DNA of 47,317 nt from an uncultured Clostridia bacterium (GCA_947624105.1 CANQIX010000005.1:1-47317); one strand, 5' to 3'; counted from the stretch's first letter, positions 1-7,207 are shown. Numbers and translations are program-made. Notes: a model not told the origin generated them from the sequence alone.

Positions 1-293
1 GGATAAAGGGTTGTTGTTCCAACTGCGTGTGCAGTGATTTCGTTTTTAACGATGCTCGCATTGGTCATAACACCGATAAGTTTTCTTGCACTCCCCGTTG
101 TGCCGACCGAAACAATTTGGACGTCCTTTCCTTCAAGTTGTTTTTCAAGCACTTTTAACAAACGCTTAACTGCGTTCATTGGATCTCCCTCTGTCCAAAG
201 ATATTCACTCGCCAAAAAGTTGTTATCTTCATCGATAACCACACCTTTTGTCGAAATCGAACCTATATCTATGCCTAAATATCCCTTAATCAT
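1..293 (-). CDS. 2-hydroxyacyl-CoA dehydratase activase (BcrAD/BadFG-type ATPase), 3' end cut by window
   Basis: Reading leftward from an ATG at 293, the frame stays open to the window edge, so only the first 97 or so codons are seen. The N-terminus has the ASKHA phosphate-1 motif GIDIGSISTKGVVID followed by VGTTGSARKL, as in the ATP-dependent activators (HgdC, BcrAD) that send a low-potential electron to 2-hydroxyacyl-CoA dehydratases. The cysteines that would hold the bridging [4Fe-4S] cluster lie beyond the edge and cannot be checked. The start overlaps the stop of the upstream gene as ATGA (290-293), so the two are translationally coupled. It is the third gene of an operon starting near 2365. 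Family assignment is firm; the dehydratase it would serve, if any, is not visible. Confidence 0.88.
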   Translation of the reverse strand, partial: MIKGYLGIDIGSISTKGVVIDEDNNFLASEYLWTEGDPMNAVKRLLKVLEKQLEGKDVQIVSVGTTGSARKLIGVMTNASIVKNEITAHAVGTTTLY

Positions 294-1381
294 ATCGCTT
301 TTTCCTTTTCTAAATTGTTATCTTTTCGCCTTGCTTCAACCATATCATAGAATGCCTCTAACCTAGTTTTTACACCTGTTTCACTTGTTTGGCTGTCGAA
401 ACTAAAGTGTAGTATTGGAATTTGATAGTCTTTGCTGACATTTTGCAAAATTGGCATCGCGTCAAGTTCCGGCGTGCAACCAAAGCACTTAACCTGAATA
501 ACTCCGTCCATACCCTGTTTAGCAAAATTCAACGCTTCTGCGATGGTGAAGTTGGCAGTTGCGCCGATATTATATTTTGCATACCTTTTTGCCACTTTGC
601 GGCGCTTTTTCCACTGATTATGTATTATTGTGTTCGTCAAATTCATATCTCTAAACACTTCCATTCCCATCTTTGCAAGTTCCTTCTCCATAAAGTAGTT
701 TGAAAATGGCTCTTGCACGGTGTAATAGTCGCCAACCATTCCCACCTTTATCGTCTTTTGTGGCTTGTTTATTGGTATTGCCTTGAATTTTTTTGCATAT
801 TCCTTTTTTAGTTTTTTGAATTGGCGCATCGAATTTACTTCGTCTAACTTCTCGTTAAACTCTTTGTATGTTCTATCGAAATCGCCCTCATTCACTTCAA
901 AACCGACGTTATGGCGGACAAAATCATCAAATTCGTCAATCGTTTCGATGATTGCTATCGTTGTTGGCAATGCTTTGACTATCTTAAACAGCGATGCATT
1001 TGGATTTACCACTCGCAAATTTTCCATTATCGATTTAGGGCTTGTCCATTTGACATTTGCCATATTAAAGAAGTGGAATTTATACCCCATATCCTTTAAA
1101 ATCTGTTCGGCAAGTTCGCCATAATAGTTCAATCTGCACGCACCAAAAATTTGCATCAAGCAATTTGCCCCACTGCTAAGCGCCTCCAAATAGCACCCAA
1201 GGCAGTATTTAAACGGCGTGCACACATAGTCAGGACTGTTTTTTGAACCTAATTCAAGCGTCTTTTTTGTGATTGGTGGAGGTGTCATATACTTGACATC
1301 AAAGCCGTTTTCAAACAAATATCTAAAAGCGTGGCTGTAGTTTGCCCACTGAGGAAAACACGCAATAATTTCATTATTCAT
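290..1381 (-). CDS. Acyl-CoA dehydratase activase-related protein, COG3581-type
   Basis: This 363-residue protein resembles the COG3581 part of the large fused 2-hydroxyglutaryl-CoA dehydratase/activase-related proteins of Clostridia. Visible hallmarks are an N-terminal CFPQWANYSHAFRYL, a cysteine group around residues 54-82 (VCTPFKYCLGC and FGACRLNYYGEL), and a late KCFGCTPELDAMPIL segment, as in HgdB-like folds that hold an iron-sulfur cluster. Its ATG overlaps the end of the preceding gene by 8 nt (ATGAATAA), with an AAGGAG ribosome site inside that gene. The stop overlaps the activase start by 4 nt, so the three genes are tightly coupled. The exact reaction is unknown for this family; a role in electron transfer or acyl-CoA chemistry is inference from homology. 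Confidence 0.8.
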   Translation of the reverse strand: MNNEIIACFPQWANYSHAFRYLFENGFDVKYMTPPPITKKTLELGSKNSPDYVCTPFKYCLGCYLEALSSGANCLMQIFGACRLNYYGELAEQILKDMGYKFHFFNMANVKWTSPKSIMENLRVVNPNASLFKIVKALPTTIAIIETIDEFDDFVRHNVGFEVNEGDFDRTYKEFNEKLDEVNSMRQFKKLKKEYAKKFKAIPINKPQKTIKVGMVGDYYTVQEPFSNYFMEKELAKMGMEVFRDMNLTNTIIHNQWKKRRKVAKRYAKYNIGATANFTIAEALNFAKQGMDGVIQVKCFGCTPELDAMPILQNVSKDYQIPILHFSFDSQTSETGVKTRLEAFYDMVEARRKDNNLEKEKAI

Positions 1382-2294
1382 TTGCTCGCTCCTTTTTAAA
1401 GTTGATGATGTCGACGTAACTTTCTAGTCGAGTTTCAATTCCGGCAGTGGCGTCCTGTGCGTCCATCGTTAAAAGCAGAATTGGTAAGTTTTTGACTTTA
1501 TGTAAAATCATCTCGTTGACCATACTGTCTGGCCCGCAAGGAAAGGTTGTTAAAATAACGATGCCGTCAACTTTGTCTTTATATAGTTCAACTGCGCCAA
1601 CAAGGTGTCTGTTGTATGCCCAAGGCAGTGTTTTTGTTAGGTTGTAACTTGCCTTAATGCACTCTTTTTCGTCAAAATACTCTGCAATAATTGGCTCGCA
1701 ATCTAATTCCTTTAGCGCGCGAATAATAGGCTGTCCAACAAATTGGTCGCCGACATTATATGCGTGTGCGACAACCAAAACTTTGTTCTTTTTTGTTTCT
1801 TTAAAGATTTTTTCTTGCGCCTCTTGTCTTTGCTTATTAAAGGAGTCTTGCACCGCCCTTGCCTTAAGGTAAGCAGCCTTAATATCCTTTGGCTTCAAGT
1901 TTAAAAACTTGCCCATCTTCAAAAACGCTTTATATTCACTTTTCTTTTTGTCCTTTTCTTGATTGTAGAAAAGGTAGTTTAAATTGTCATCTCTAAAGGT
2001 GTTTTTTACAAGGTCTACTTGCGCCAAAAACTTAGTGCACATTCCGCACCCATTCACCCTTGCAACTCTTGGCAGAAAAACATAGTCGCACTTATCTTTT
2101 AAGTAGTCTATATGCCCCAGCAGTATCTTTGTTGGAAGGCAAGTTTCGTCGATTGCCAGATTTGCTCCGTTTGCAACGATCTCCTTGTTCGTTTGAGGGC
2201 TTATCAAATATTCAATTCCTAATTCGCTAAAAAAGGTCGTCCATAATTTTTCGTTTTTGTAATATAGCAACGCACGAGGTATTCCAATTTTCAT
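1374..2294 (-). CDS. DUF2229 / COG3580 acyl-CoA dehydratase activase-related protein
   Basis: 306 residues beginning MKIGIPRALLYYKNEKLW, the typical opening of the DUF2229 (COG3580) family. Other family marks are LAIDETCLPTKILLGH, the LPRVARVNGCGMCTKF cysteine stretch, and HAYNVGDQFVGQPIIR. In many Clostridia this domain is the middle part of a single protein of about 1400 residues together with activase and COG3581 domains. Here the parts are separate genes in the order DUF2229, COG3581, activase. This is the promoter-proximal gene: a TTGACT-17-TATAAT promoter lies at 2372-2400, with a palindrome between it and the gene. The ribosome site is weak (AAGG about 10 nt upstream). Biochemical function is not established for the family. 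Confidence 0.82.
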   Translation of the reverse strand: MKIGIPRALLYYKNEKLWTTFFSELGIEYLISPQTNKEIVANGANLAIDETCLPTKILLGHIDYLKDKCDYVFLPRVARVNGCGMCTKFLAQVDLVKNTFRDDNLNYLFYNQEKDKKKSEYKAFLKMGKFLNLKPKDIKAAYLKARAVQDSFNKQRQEAQEKIFKETKKNKVLVVAHAYNVGDQFVGQPIIRALKELDCEPIIAEYFDEKECIKASYNLTKTLPWAYNRHLVGAVELYKDKVDGIVILTTFPCGPDSMVNEMILHKVKNLPILLLTMDAQDATAGIETRLESYVDIINFKKERANE

Positions 2295-2348
2295 AAATCT
2301 TTACCTTTTTATTTACTTTTGTTTCGTTTTGTGATATATTCATCTTAA

Positions 2349-2364
2349 GTGATACATTTATCAC
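2349..2364. promoter_or_regulatory. Candidate operator palindrome GTGATA-N4-TATCAC
   Basis: GTGATACATTTATCAC is a perfect inverted repeat with 6-bp arms. It lies directly downstream of the predicted -10 of the leftward operon, at its transcription start. Further GTGAT half-sites occur at 2331-2335 and 2369-2373, the latter touching the -10. The divergent TetR-family gene begins 80 bp away, so this is the most likely binding site of that regulator (inference). Confidence 0.55.
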
Positions 2365-2371
2365 AGTAGTG

Positions 2372-2400
2372 ATTATATTCATATCTTTTTGAATAGTCAA
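2372..2400 (-). promoter_or_regulatory. Promoter of the dehydratase-activase operon
   Basis: On the minus strand: TTGACT (2395-2400), 17-bp spacer, TATAAT (2372-2377). The start is expected near 2365, at the edge of the palindrome at 2349-2364. A weaker rightward promoter for the regulator gene (TTGAAT 2389-2394, TAAATA 2412-2417) overlaps it, so the two promoters face away from one short shared region. Confidence 0.7.
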
Positions 2401-2445
2401 CAAAAAAGTTTTAAATAAACATCAACTGTTACAAAGGGGGCAAAA

Positions 2446-3024
2446 GTGTATCAATTAAGCGAGCAAAATGGCAATAAGCGTGTAAGTCAAAGCAATATCT
2501 TTGTTAAGCAGTGCATCGTTGATGGACTGTTTGACCTAATGGAGCATAAAAAATTTGATGACATAACTATCACCGAAGTTATAAAGCACGCCGGTGTCAG
2601 CAGAATGGGGTTTTATCGAAATTACAATTCAAAAGAGGACATCATAGAAAAATACATATTAAAATGCTTCAACGAAACGATAGAAGAAATCTTAAAGCAT
2701 CGAAGCCTAAATTTTTCGATAAGCGCCATTATGACAACCACGCTTGAAGTCTTTCAAAAATATGTTAAGTATATCAAAATTTTGCTAAATCAAAATATGG
2801 AAATGTTGATGCTTAACTCCTATCAAAAGGCCTTTTACGAGTTATATAGCAGCAAGCGCCCTTCCCGCCTGCGCGATTATTCCACCAGAATGTTTATTGG
2901 AGAGTTGTTTATGCTGGAAATTGCCTGGGTAAGAAACGGAATGATTGAAACGCCAAAGCAGATGGCAGAAATTTATTATCACATCTTAAAACTCCGCATA
3001 AATCAACAGAGAATAGATTTTTAG
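2446..3024 (+). CDS. TetR/AcrR-family transcriptional regulator
   Basis: 192 residues. The N-terminal helix-turn-helix is clear: FDDITITEVIKHAGVSRMGF followed by YRNYNSKEDIIEKYI, at about residues 36-72, the standard TetR DNA-binding signature. The remaining two thirds are the helical ligand-binding and dimer part, with no recognisable ligand. The start is GTG at 2446, chosen because AAAGGGGG lies 5 nt upstream; no better in-frame start exists. The gene is divergent from the 2-hydroxyacyl-CoA dehydratase activase operon, and a GTGATA-N4-TATCAC palindrome sits in the shared region, so local repression of that operon and of itself is the simplest inference. A terminator follows at once. Confidence 0.9.
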   Translation: MYQLSEQNGNKRVSQSNIFVKQCIVDGLFDLMEHKKFDDITITEVIKHAGVSRMGFYRNYNSKEDIIEKYILKCFNETIEEILKHRSLNFSISAIMTTTLEVFQKYVKYIKILLNQNMEMLMLNSYQKAFYELYSSKRPSRLRDYSTRMFIGELFMLEIAWVRNGMIETPKQMAEIYYHILKLRINQQRIDF

Positions 3025-3035
3025 CAAAAAATTAT

Positions 3036-3078
3036 CAAAAAAATAGCGCAAAAGAGCCTTTTTGTGCCTATTTTTTTC
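3036..3078 (+). terminator. Rho-independent terminator after the TetR gene
   Basis: An A-rich arm with core GCGCAAAAG pairs with CTTTTTGTGC, and a run of seven T follows at 3071-3077. One mismatch in the stem. It lies 12 nt after the regulator's stop codon. Confidence 0.65.
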
Positions 3079-3115
3079 TTTTTATTTAATTGGCAAAAAA
3101 GTTGTCGAAATATGT

Positions 3116-3144
3116 TTGTCTTTTTTTGTGCGTTGTGCTACAAT
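3116..3144 (+). promoter_or_regulatory. Promoter of mscL
   Basis: TTGTCT (3116-3121), 17-bp spacer, TACAAT (3139-3144), then an AAAGGAG ribosome site at 3155-3161 and ATG at 3168. Confidence 0.6.
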
Positions 3145-3167
3145 TAACTTCGTAAAAGGAGCAAATT

Positions 3168-3740
3168 ATGAAACAATTTTGGCAAGATTTTAAGAAGTTT
3201 ATTTCTAGAGGCAATGTTGTTGATATGGCAGTTGCTGTTATCGTTGGCGGCGCTTTCACTGCAATCGTTACAGCCTTAACATCACACATCATTCAACCAC
3301 TCATAAACTGGATTATCTCCCTCTGCCTTGGCAACAACGGACTTGAATCGGCTTACACAATTCTCAGCCCTGGATATGACGAACTTGGCAACTTCAGTTT
3401 AAGTGCGTCAATTTACATCGACTGGGGTGCGTTAATTTCCGCTGTTATCAACTTCTTCATTATCGCTCTTGTTCTCTTCTCAATTTTAAGAGTGATAACA
3501 AAGACAACCGGTGCAATTTCTCAAAGTGTAAAAGAAATGCCTACACGTGAAGAGAAGAAGGAACTTAAAAAACAAGGTGTTGATTTCAAAAATCGTGAAG
3601 CCGTTGTAAAAGCAACTGCAGAACTTAGAGAGAAAAACAAACCAGTTCCACCTCCACCAAAGCCAACACAAGAGGAACTTCTTACACAGATTTTGGAAGA
3701 ACTTAAAAAGTCAAACAAAACAGACGAAGTAACAGAGTAA
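3168..3740 (+). CDS. mscL: Large-conductance mechanosensitive channel MscL
   Basis: The protein is the pore that opens under membrane tension to release solutes on osmotic downshock. The N-terminus FKKFISRGNVVDMAVAVIVG followed by GAFTAIVTALTSHIIQPLI is the family's amphipathic helix plus first membrane helix. The second membrane helix is near residues 88-110 (DWGALISAVINFFIIALVLF). At 190 residues it is longer than the usual 130-150: the periplasmic loop between the helices is extended, and a cytoplasmic tail adds a proline-rich stretch (PVPPPPKP) before a final amphipathic helix (EELLTQILEELKK) that matches the family's C-terminal bundle. It has its own promoter and terminator and appears monocistronic. 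Confidence 0.95.
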   Translation: MKQFWQDFKKFISRGNVVDMAVAVIVGGAFTAIVTALTSHIIQPLINWIISLCLGNNGLESAYTILSPGYDELGNFSLSASIYIDWGALISAVINFFIIALVLFSILRVITKTTGAISQSVKEMPTREEKKELKKQGVDFKNREAVVKATAELREKNKPVPPPPKPTQEELLTQILEELKKSNKTDEVTE

Positions 3741-3746
3741 GGTAAT

Positions 3747-3779
3747 AAAAAAGAAGTGTTAATTTACACTTCTTTTTTG
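3747..3779. terminator. Bidirectional terminator between mscL and the glycosyltransferase gene
   Basis: AAAAAAGAAGTGT pairs perfectly with ACACTTCTTTTTT around a short loop. The T-run serves mscL rightward and the A-run serves the leftward gene. The hairpin includes the last codons and the stop of the glycosyltransferase (stop at 3764-3766), so that transcript would end inside or just after its own stop codon. Confidence 0.8.
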
Positions 3780-5104
3780 TTGTATGCTAGTTCTTCCTCG
3801 GCGTCGTTTTGAACTTCCAGCATCTCTGCTTCGTCAAGTGTTGCGGTGTGTTCGATTGGCACCCACTCAACAGTCTTAGAGAAGAATGCTGTTAAAAAGA
3901 TTGGCACATACGCTATCATAAATATTGGATTAAACAATCCCGTTTTAATTGCCGTCCAAAATGTTGGGTGGCATCTTTTATTTTCTGCAATAATTGTTAT
4001 GTATGTATACAGCACAAGCACAAGATAAAGCGCAAGAAGCATAATCACCATCGCCCTCAACTCGCTTATCCAAAGTGGATTTTTGGTTGCGACATTTATT
4101 ATTAAAAGCACAAGGTTTGCAAGTTCAAAATATGCAAAAGTTACTATTGCCAAAACTAATGGGAAGATTGTTAAATAGTTTTCATACACCGAATAAATCT
4201 TCTTGCCGGTCGCCTTTGCACGTGCCTCCCTTATCTCCTTCTTATGCACCTTCCCAACCTGCAAAAAGCCCTTACACCATCTTATGCGTTGCTTAAACGA
4301 AACGGAAAATTTTGCTGGTTGCTCGTCATAGAATTTTGCTCGCTCGTTATAGGTGTTTTTTACATTGTTGTTCAATATGTATTGGCTAAATTCATAGTCC
4401 TCTGTGATTGTGTGGAATGGCCAACCGCCAAGTTCATCAATCACATTTGCATCGACATAAAATCCTGTTCCGCACACTTGAATGTCAAGCCCTGCCATCG
4501 CCTTTGGTTTGTTTTTAAAGGTCGAAAACATCGTAAAGTAATATCCACTGCAAGCGGCAACGGCAGAATCGTTTACATTTTTAATAGCACGATATCCAAC
4601 CGCAACCTTATAGCCTTGGTCGTATACTTTGTTCATCTCGCTGATATAGTTTTTCGCTAACACATTGTCTGCGTCAAAAATGTAATATGCTTCATACTTC
4701 TCTGTGGCATCTTTCTGCTTTTTCTTGATATATTTAAAGCATTCATCAAGCGCATAACCTTTTCCCTTAAGTTCCAGATGTTCCCTACAAAAAACAAAGA
4801 CGTTTTTATATTCTTCACATATCTGGCACGTTGGATCGTCAAGCGATTCCACAATCACGTAGGTGTCTATTTTATCTTCATCATAGTCCTGTGCTTTGAT
4901 GCTTTCTAGTAATTGTCTTATCACCTTTGATTCGTTTCGTGCTGGTATCAAAATTGCAAATTTGTGTTGTTTTTCTGCCTCTTTAAAAGGTTTTTGAGGC
5001 TTTAACCCCATACATATCATCACAATTCTTGGTATCGTCAACAAAACTGTAAGGACGAGTAACGAATAAAAAATCACATTAACAATATAAATCGCTTCAG
5101 TCAT
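3764..5104 (-). CDS. Membrane glycosyltransferase, family 2 (processive type)
   Basis: 446 residues. An N-terminal membrane helix (about 5-30) precedes a GT-A domain with FAILIPARNESKVIRQLLES, the metal-binding FDADN near residue 145, ITEDYE near 233 and the QRIRW motif near 272. The D, D, D, QxxRW set is that of BcsA/NodC/HasA-like processive transferases. At least three membrane helices follow (about residues 310-335, 350-375 and 390-420), ending in an acidic cytoplasmic tail. It probably uses a UDP-sugar to make or export an envelope polysaccharide; sugar and acceptor cannot be told from sequence. It has its own consensus promoter, although no terminator separates it from trpS upstream, so read-through is possible. 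Confidence 0.85.
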   Translation of the reverse strand: MTEAIYIVNVIFYSLLVLTVLLTIPRIVMICMGLKPQKPFKEAEKQHKFAILIPARNESKVIRQLLESIKAQDYDEDKIDTYVIVESLDDPTCQICEEYKNVFVFCREHLELKGKGYALDECFKYIKKKQKDATEKYEAYYIFDADNVLAKNYISEMNKVYDQGYKVAVGYRAIKNVNDSAVAACSGYYFTMFSTFKNKPKAMAGLDIQVCGTGFYVDANVIDELGGWPFHTITEDYEFSQYILNNNVKNTYNERAKFYDEQPAKFSVSFKQRIRWCKGFLQVGKVHKKEIREARAKATGKKIYSVYENYLTIFPLVLAIVTFAYFELANLVLLIINVATKNPLWISELRAMVIMLLALYLVLVLYTYITIIAENKRCHPTFWTAIKTGLFNPIFMIAYVPIFLTAFFSKTVEWVPIEHTATLDEAEMLEVQNDAEEELAYNKKEV

Positions 5105-5121
5105 TTCTCCCTCTTGCTAAG

Positions 5122-5150
5122 ATTATAATAGCGTGCGCAACTTATGTCAA
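5122..5150 (-). promoter_or_regulatory. Promoter of the glycosyltransferase gene
   Basis: Perfect consensus on the minus strand: TTGACA (5145-5150), 17-bp spacer, TATAAT (5122-5127). It is 18 bp from the ATG and lies between the end of trpS and the glycosyltransferase start. A GAGGGAG ribosome site follows. Confidence 0.85.
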
Positions 5151-5165
5151 ATATATTTATAAAAT

Positions 5166-6152
5166 TTAGTCTAACCCAAGCGCCTTACAAGTTTTGGCAA
5201 GAGTTTGCCTTGCAACGCGTCTTGCACGTTTTGCGCCGTCTGTTGTTATTGCGTCCAGCATCTCACTGCTAAGCCCCTTATATCGCGTTTGAATTTCGCT
5301 TAAAAGTTCACAAACTCTGTCTGCAACCTCTCTCTTAAATTCCCCGTATCCTTTTCCGCTAAATCGCCTTTCAATCGACGCTATTTCTTCGCCGGTAATT
5401 TTGGCTAAGATGCTGATTAAATTTGAAATCCCCGGCTGATTTTCTTCGTCAAAGCGAACGCAGTTAAGGTTGTCGGTAACGGCGGACATAATCTTTTTTC
5501 TTGCAACATTTATATCTTCCATCAAAAAGATCGTTCCTCTGTTATCTCCGCTGTCCGACTTATTCATTTTTTCAAGAGGATTTTGCAAGTTTAGAATTTT
5601 GTTCCCGATTGGCGCAATATACACATCTGGCATAACAAAGGTTTCGCCATACCTTTTGTTGAACCTCTCCGCCAAATCGCGCGTAAGTTCAACGTGCTGT
5701 TGTTGGTCCTTTCCAACCGGAACGATGTTGGTGTTATACAGCAAAATATCTCCCACCATAAGCGTTGGATAGACAAACAGCCCTGTATCCACTCCTTCCT
5801 TTCCAAGGCCCTGTGATTTGTGTTTAAACTGCGTCATTCTGCTAAGTTCTCCCATTTTGGTTTGGAAGGTCATAATAAATCCCATAGTTCCGTGCTCCAA
5901 AACATCACTTTGTTTAAAGATAATCGTCTTTTTTGGATCAACCCCGCAAGCAAGATACATTGCAATGCAGTTTTCCACCGATTCTTTTAATAGTTTTGGG
6001 TCTTTTGGACTTGTAATTGCGTGCAAATCCGCAATAAAAATATAACTTTTGCATTTGTCCTGTCTATCAACAAAATTTTTGATAGCGCCTAAATAATTTC
6101 CTAATGTCAAATTTCCGCTAGGTCTAACCCCAGTAAGCATAACTTTTTTCAT
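5166..6152 (-). CDS. trpS: Tryptophanyl-tRNA synthetase
   Basis: Class I aminoacyl-tRNA synthetase that charges tRNA-Trp. The 328-residue length is normal for bacterial TrpS. The ATP-binding HIGH-equivalent is PSGNLTLGNYLGA (residues 11-23), and the KMSKS loop reads KMNKSDSGD near residue 197, with Ser replaced by Asn. Other family segments are FIADLHAIT, SDVLEHGTMGFIM and VPVGKDQQQHVELTRD (substrate pocket). AAGGAG lies 8 nt upstream of the ATG. Expression appears controlled by a leader-peptide attenuator at 6167-6392 with tandem Trp codons. That is unusual, since trpS in Bacillota is normally under a T-box, and no T-box consensus is present here. Confidence 0.97.
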   Translation of the reverse strand: MKKVMLTGVRPSGNLTLGNYLGAIKNFVDRQDKCKSYIFIADLHAITSPKDPKLLKESVENCIAMYLACGVDPKKTIIFKQSDVLEHGTMGFIMTFQTKMGELSRMTQFKHKSQGLGKEGVDTGLFVYPTLMVGDILLYNTNIVPVGKDQQQHVELTRDLAERFNKRYGETFVMPDVYIAPIGNKILNLQNPLEKMNKSDSGDNRGTIFLMEDINVARKKIMSAVTDNLNCVRFDEENQPGISNLISILAKITGEEIASIERRFSGKGYGEFKREVADRVCELLSEIQTRYKGLSSEMLDAITTDGAKRARRVARQTLAKTCKALGLD

Positions 6153-6166
6153 AATAAAATCTCCTT

Positions 6167-6213
6167 AAAATAAAAATTACCCGTTGATATATCTTCCAAA
6201 ACATACCAACGGG
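6167..6213 (-). terminator. trpS attenuator terminator hairpin
   Basis: On the minus strand CCCGTTG (6207-6213) pairs perfectly with CAACGGG (6180-6186). The stem extends through GGTATG against TATAT-type partners, and the T-rich run TAATTTTTATTTT (6167-6179) follows just before the trpS ribosome site. It can stop transcription in the leader before trpS. Confidence 0.8.
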
Positions 6214-6288
6214 CTTAGATTTTATATGAAATAATTTAATCCATTTATATGTTTTGTGGTGCTGTAAAAGAAGCATTCACAAAACATA
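6197..6288 (-). promoter_or_regulatory. trpS leader alternative pairing segments 1, 2 and 3
   Basis: In RNA sense, segment 1 TATGTTTTGTG (6278-6288) pairs over 11 bp with segment 2 CACAAAACATA (6248-6258). Segment 2 can instead pair over 9 bp with segment 3 TATGTTTTG (6197-6205), which lies inside the terminator hairpin. Leader-peptide codons 2-6 (6324-6337) also pair over 14 bp, with one G-U, with 6235-6248, extending the 1:2 stem. This gives the classic protector, antiterminator and terminator layout. The switching logic is inferred. Confidence 0.65.
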
Positions 6289-6307
6289 GGTCTTGCAAAC
6301 GCTTAAA

Positions 6308-6340
6308 CTATACGCGCCACCAAATAAATGAATTAAACAT
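6308..6340 (-). CDS. trpS leader peptide MFNSFIWWRV with tandem Trp codons
   Basis: A 10-codon open frame in the trpS leader: ATG at 6338-6340, two consecutive TGG codons at 6317-6322, and TAG at 6308-6310. It has a good ribosome site (AAGGAG, 6348-6353, 7 nt before the ATG) and lies about 17 nt after the predicted transcription start. Tryptophan is the rarest residue, so two in a row in ten, directly upstream of trpS and of mutually exclusive hairpins, is strong evidence for a regulatory leader peptide. Inferred role: when charged tRNA-Trp is scarce, ribosomes stall at WW, codons 2-6 are covered, the protector stem is weakened and the antiterminator wins, so trpS is transcribed. When Trp is plentiful, the terminator at 6180-6213 forms. 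The peptide itself probably has no other job. Confidence 0.82.
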   Translation of the reverse strand: MFNSFIWWRV

Positions 6341-6363
6341 AATTTTTCTCCTTTTATGCAGAC

Positions 6364-6392
6364 ATTTTAAAACATATTTTCAAAAATGTCAA
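6364..6392 (-). promoter_or_regulatory. Promoter of the trpS leader
   Basis: Minus strand TTGACA (6387-6392), 17-bp spacer, TAAAAT (6364-6369), with the start expected near 6357. It begins 2 bp after the stop codon of the upstream acidic-protein gene, so trpS has its own transcript about 205 nt upstream of its ATG. Confidence 0.8.
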
Positions 6393-6394
6393 CA

Positions 6395-7207
6395 CTATTC
6401 TTCTGTTTCTTCTTCGTCGTTAGGCTCTTCTTGTTCTTCCTCTTCCGTTCCAAAGCCCTCATAAAAACCATACACAAGGGTTGTAAGTTCATCAACAGAG
6501 TGTCTTATTGCTTTCAACTTTTTTGCAACGTAACTTAAACCAACAATAAGTCCGTTTATCACGGTTAAGTCTTTAAGTTCGCACGCCCTTATTATAGAAT
6601 TTACAACAAACTCCGCATCGTCAACTTCCTTTTTCTTTTCAAACTTGAGTTGTGATAGAATCGAAACGCAAACTTTTTTAATCTCCTCACAAAGTTCGCT
6701 AAGCCCTGGAAGTTCTGGTTCTTCTTCCTCTTCCTCCACCTTTGTTTCCTTTTGATGCCCGGCAATATCTTCTTCAGTTATCCTTACATCGACATCAAAA
6801 TATTTTGCGATAGCATCTCTAAAAGGCTTAATAACAAGGTTCAAAAAGTTTTGCATTGGCGTAGCATTTTCGTCTTTGAAGTATGTTTCAAGGAATTTGG
6901 TCAAATTAAGTTTTCCGCTGTCGATATCATTGAATATACTCACAGTAAGAGCAAGCCTTTGCTTGTCGTCTTTAGGCAATTTAACTTTTGTTTTTTCTGT
7001 TGCGTTTTCTGGAAATGCCGCGCTAAAACCTGCGTCAGCATCATATTCGTCAAGCGCGTCAGCAAGATATGTCATAATAGCATCACTCTTTATGATGTCC
7101 TGCATCAAGAGGTCAAGTTTTTGAGTTAAGTCTAAAAACCTGCCGCCAAGAAGTTCGTTACATCTAAGCACAAATCTTTCAACAGAAAGTAGATCAAGTT
7201 CGTCCAT
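6395..7207 (-). CDS. Acidic protein of unknown function
   Basis: 270 residues that I do not recognise. There is no signal peptide or membrane segment, so it is probably cytoplasmic. It looks largely helical. Two acid-rich linkers stand out: a run of consecutive Glu near residue 158 separating an N-terminal half (about 1-150) from a C-terminal helical half (about 165-255), and an extremely acidic tail (EEEEQEEPNDEEETEE). It has a TTGATT-16-TAAAAT promoter (7229-7256) and an AGGAGGG ribosome site. It is divergent from the DUF4364 gene and lies upstream of trpS in the same direction, with no terminator between. The highly charged tail could mediate binding to a basic partner; that is speculation. 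Confidence 0.75.
   Translation of the reverse strand: MDELDLLSVERFVLRCNELLGGRFLDLTQKLDLLMQDIIKSDAIMTYLADALDEYDADAGFSAAFPENATEKTKVKLPKDDKQRLALTVSIFNDIDSGKLNLTKFLETYFKDENATPMQNFLNLVIKPFRDAIAKYFDVDVRITEEDIAGHQKETKVEEEEEEPELPGLSELCEEIKKVCVSILSQLKFEKKKEVDDAEFVVNSIIRACELKDLTVINGLIVGLSYVAKKLKAIRHSVDELTTLVYGFYEGFGTEEEEQEEPNDEEETEE

Noticed and set aside
6153-6394. T-box riboswitch for trpS
   Set aside because: No T-box core of the AGGGTGGNACCGCG type and no stem I layout; the leader-peptide attenuator explains the hairpins better.
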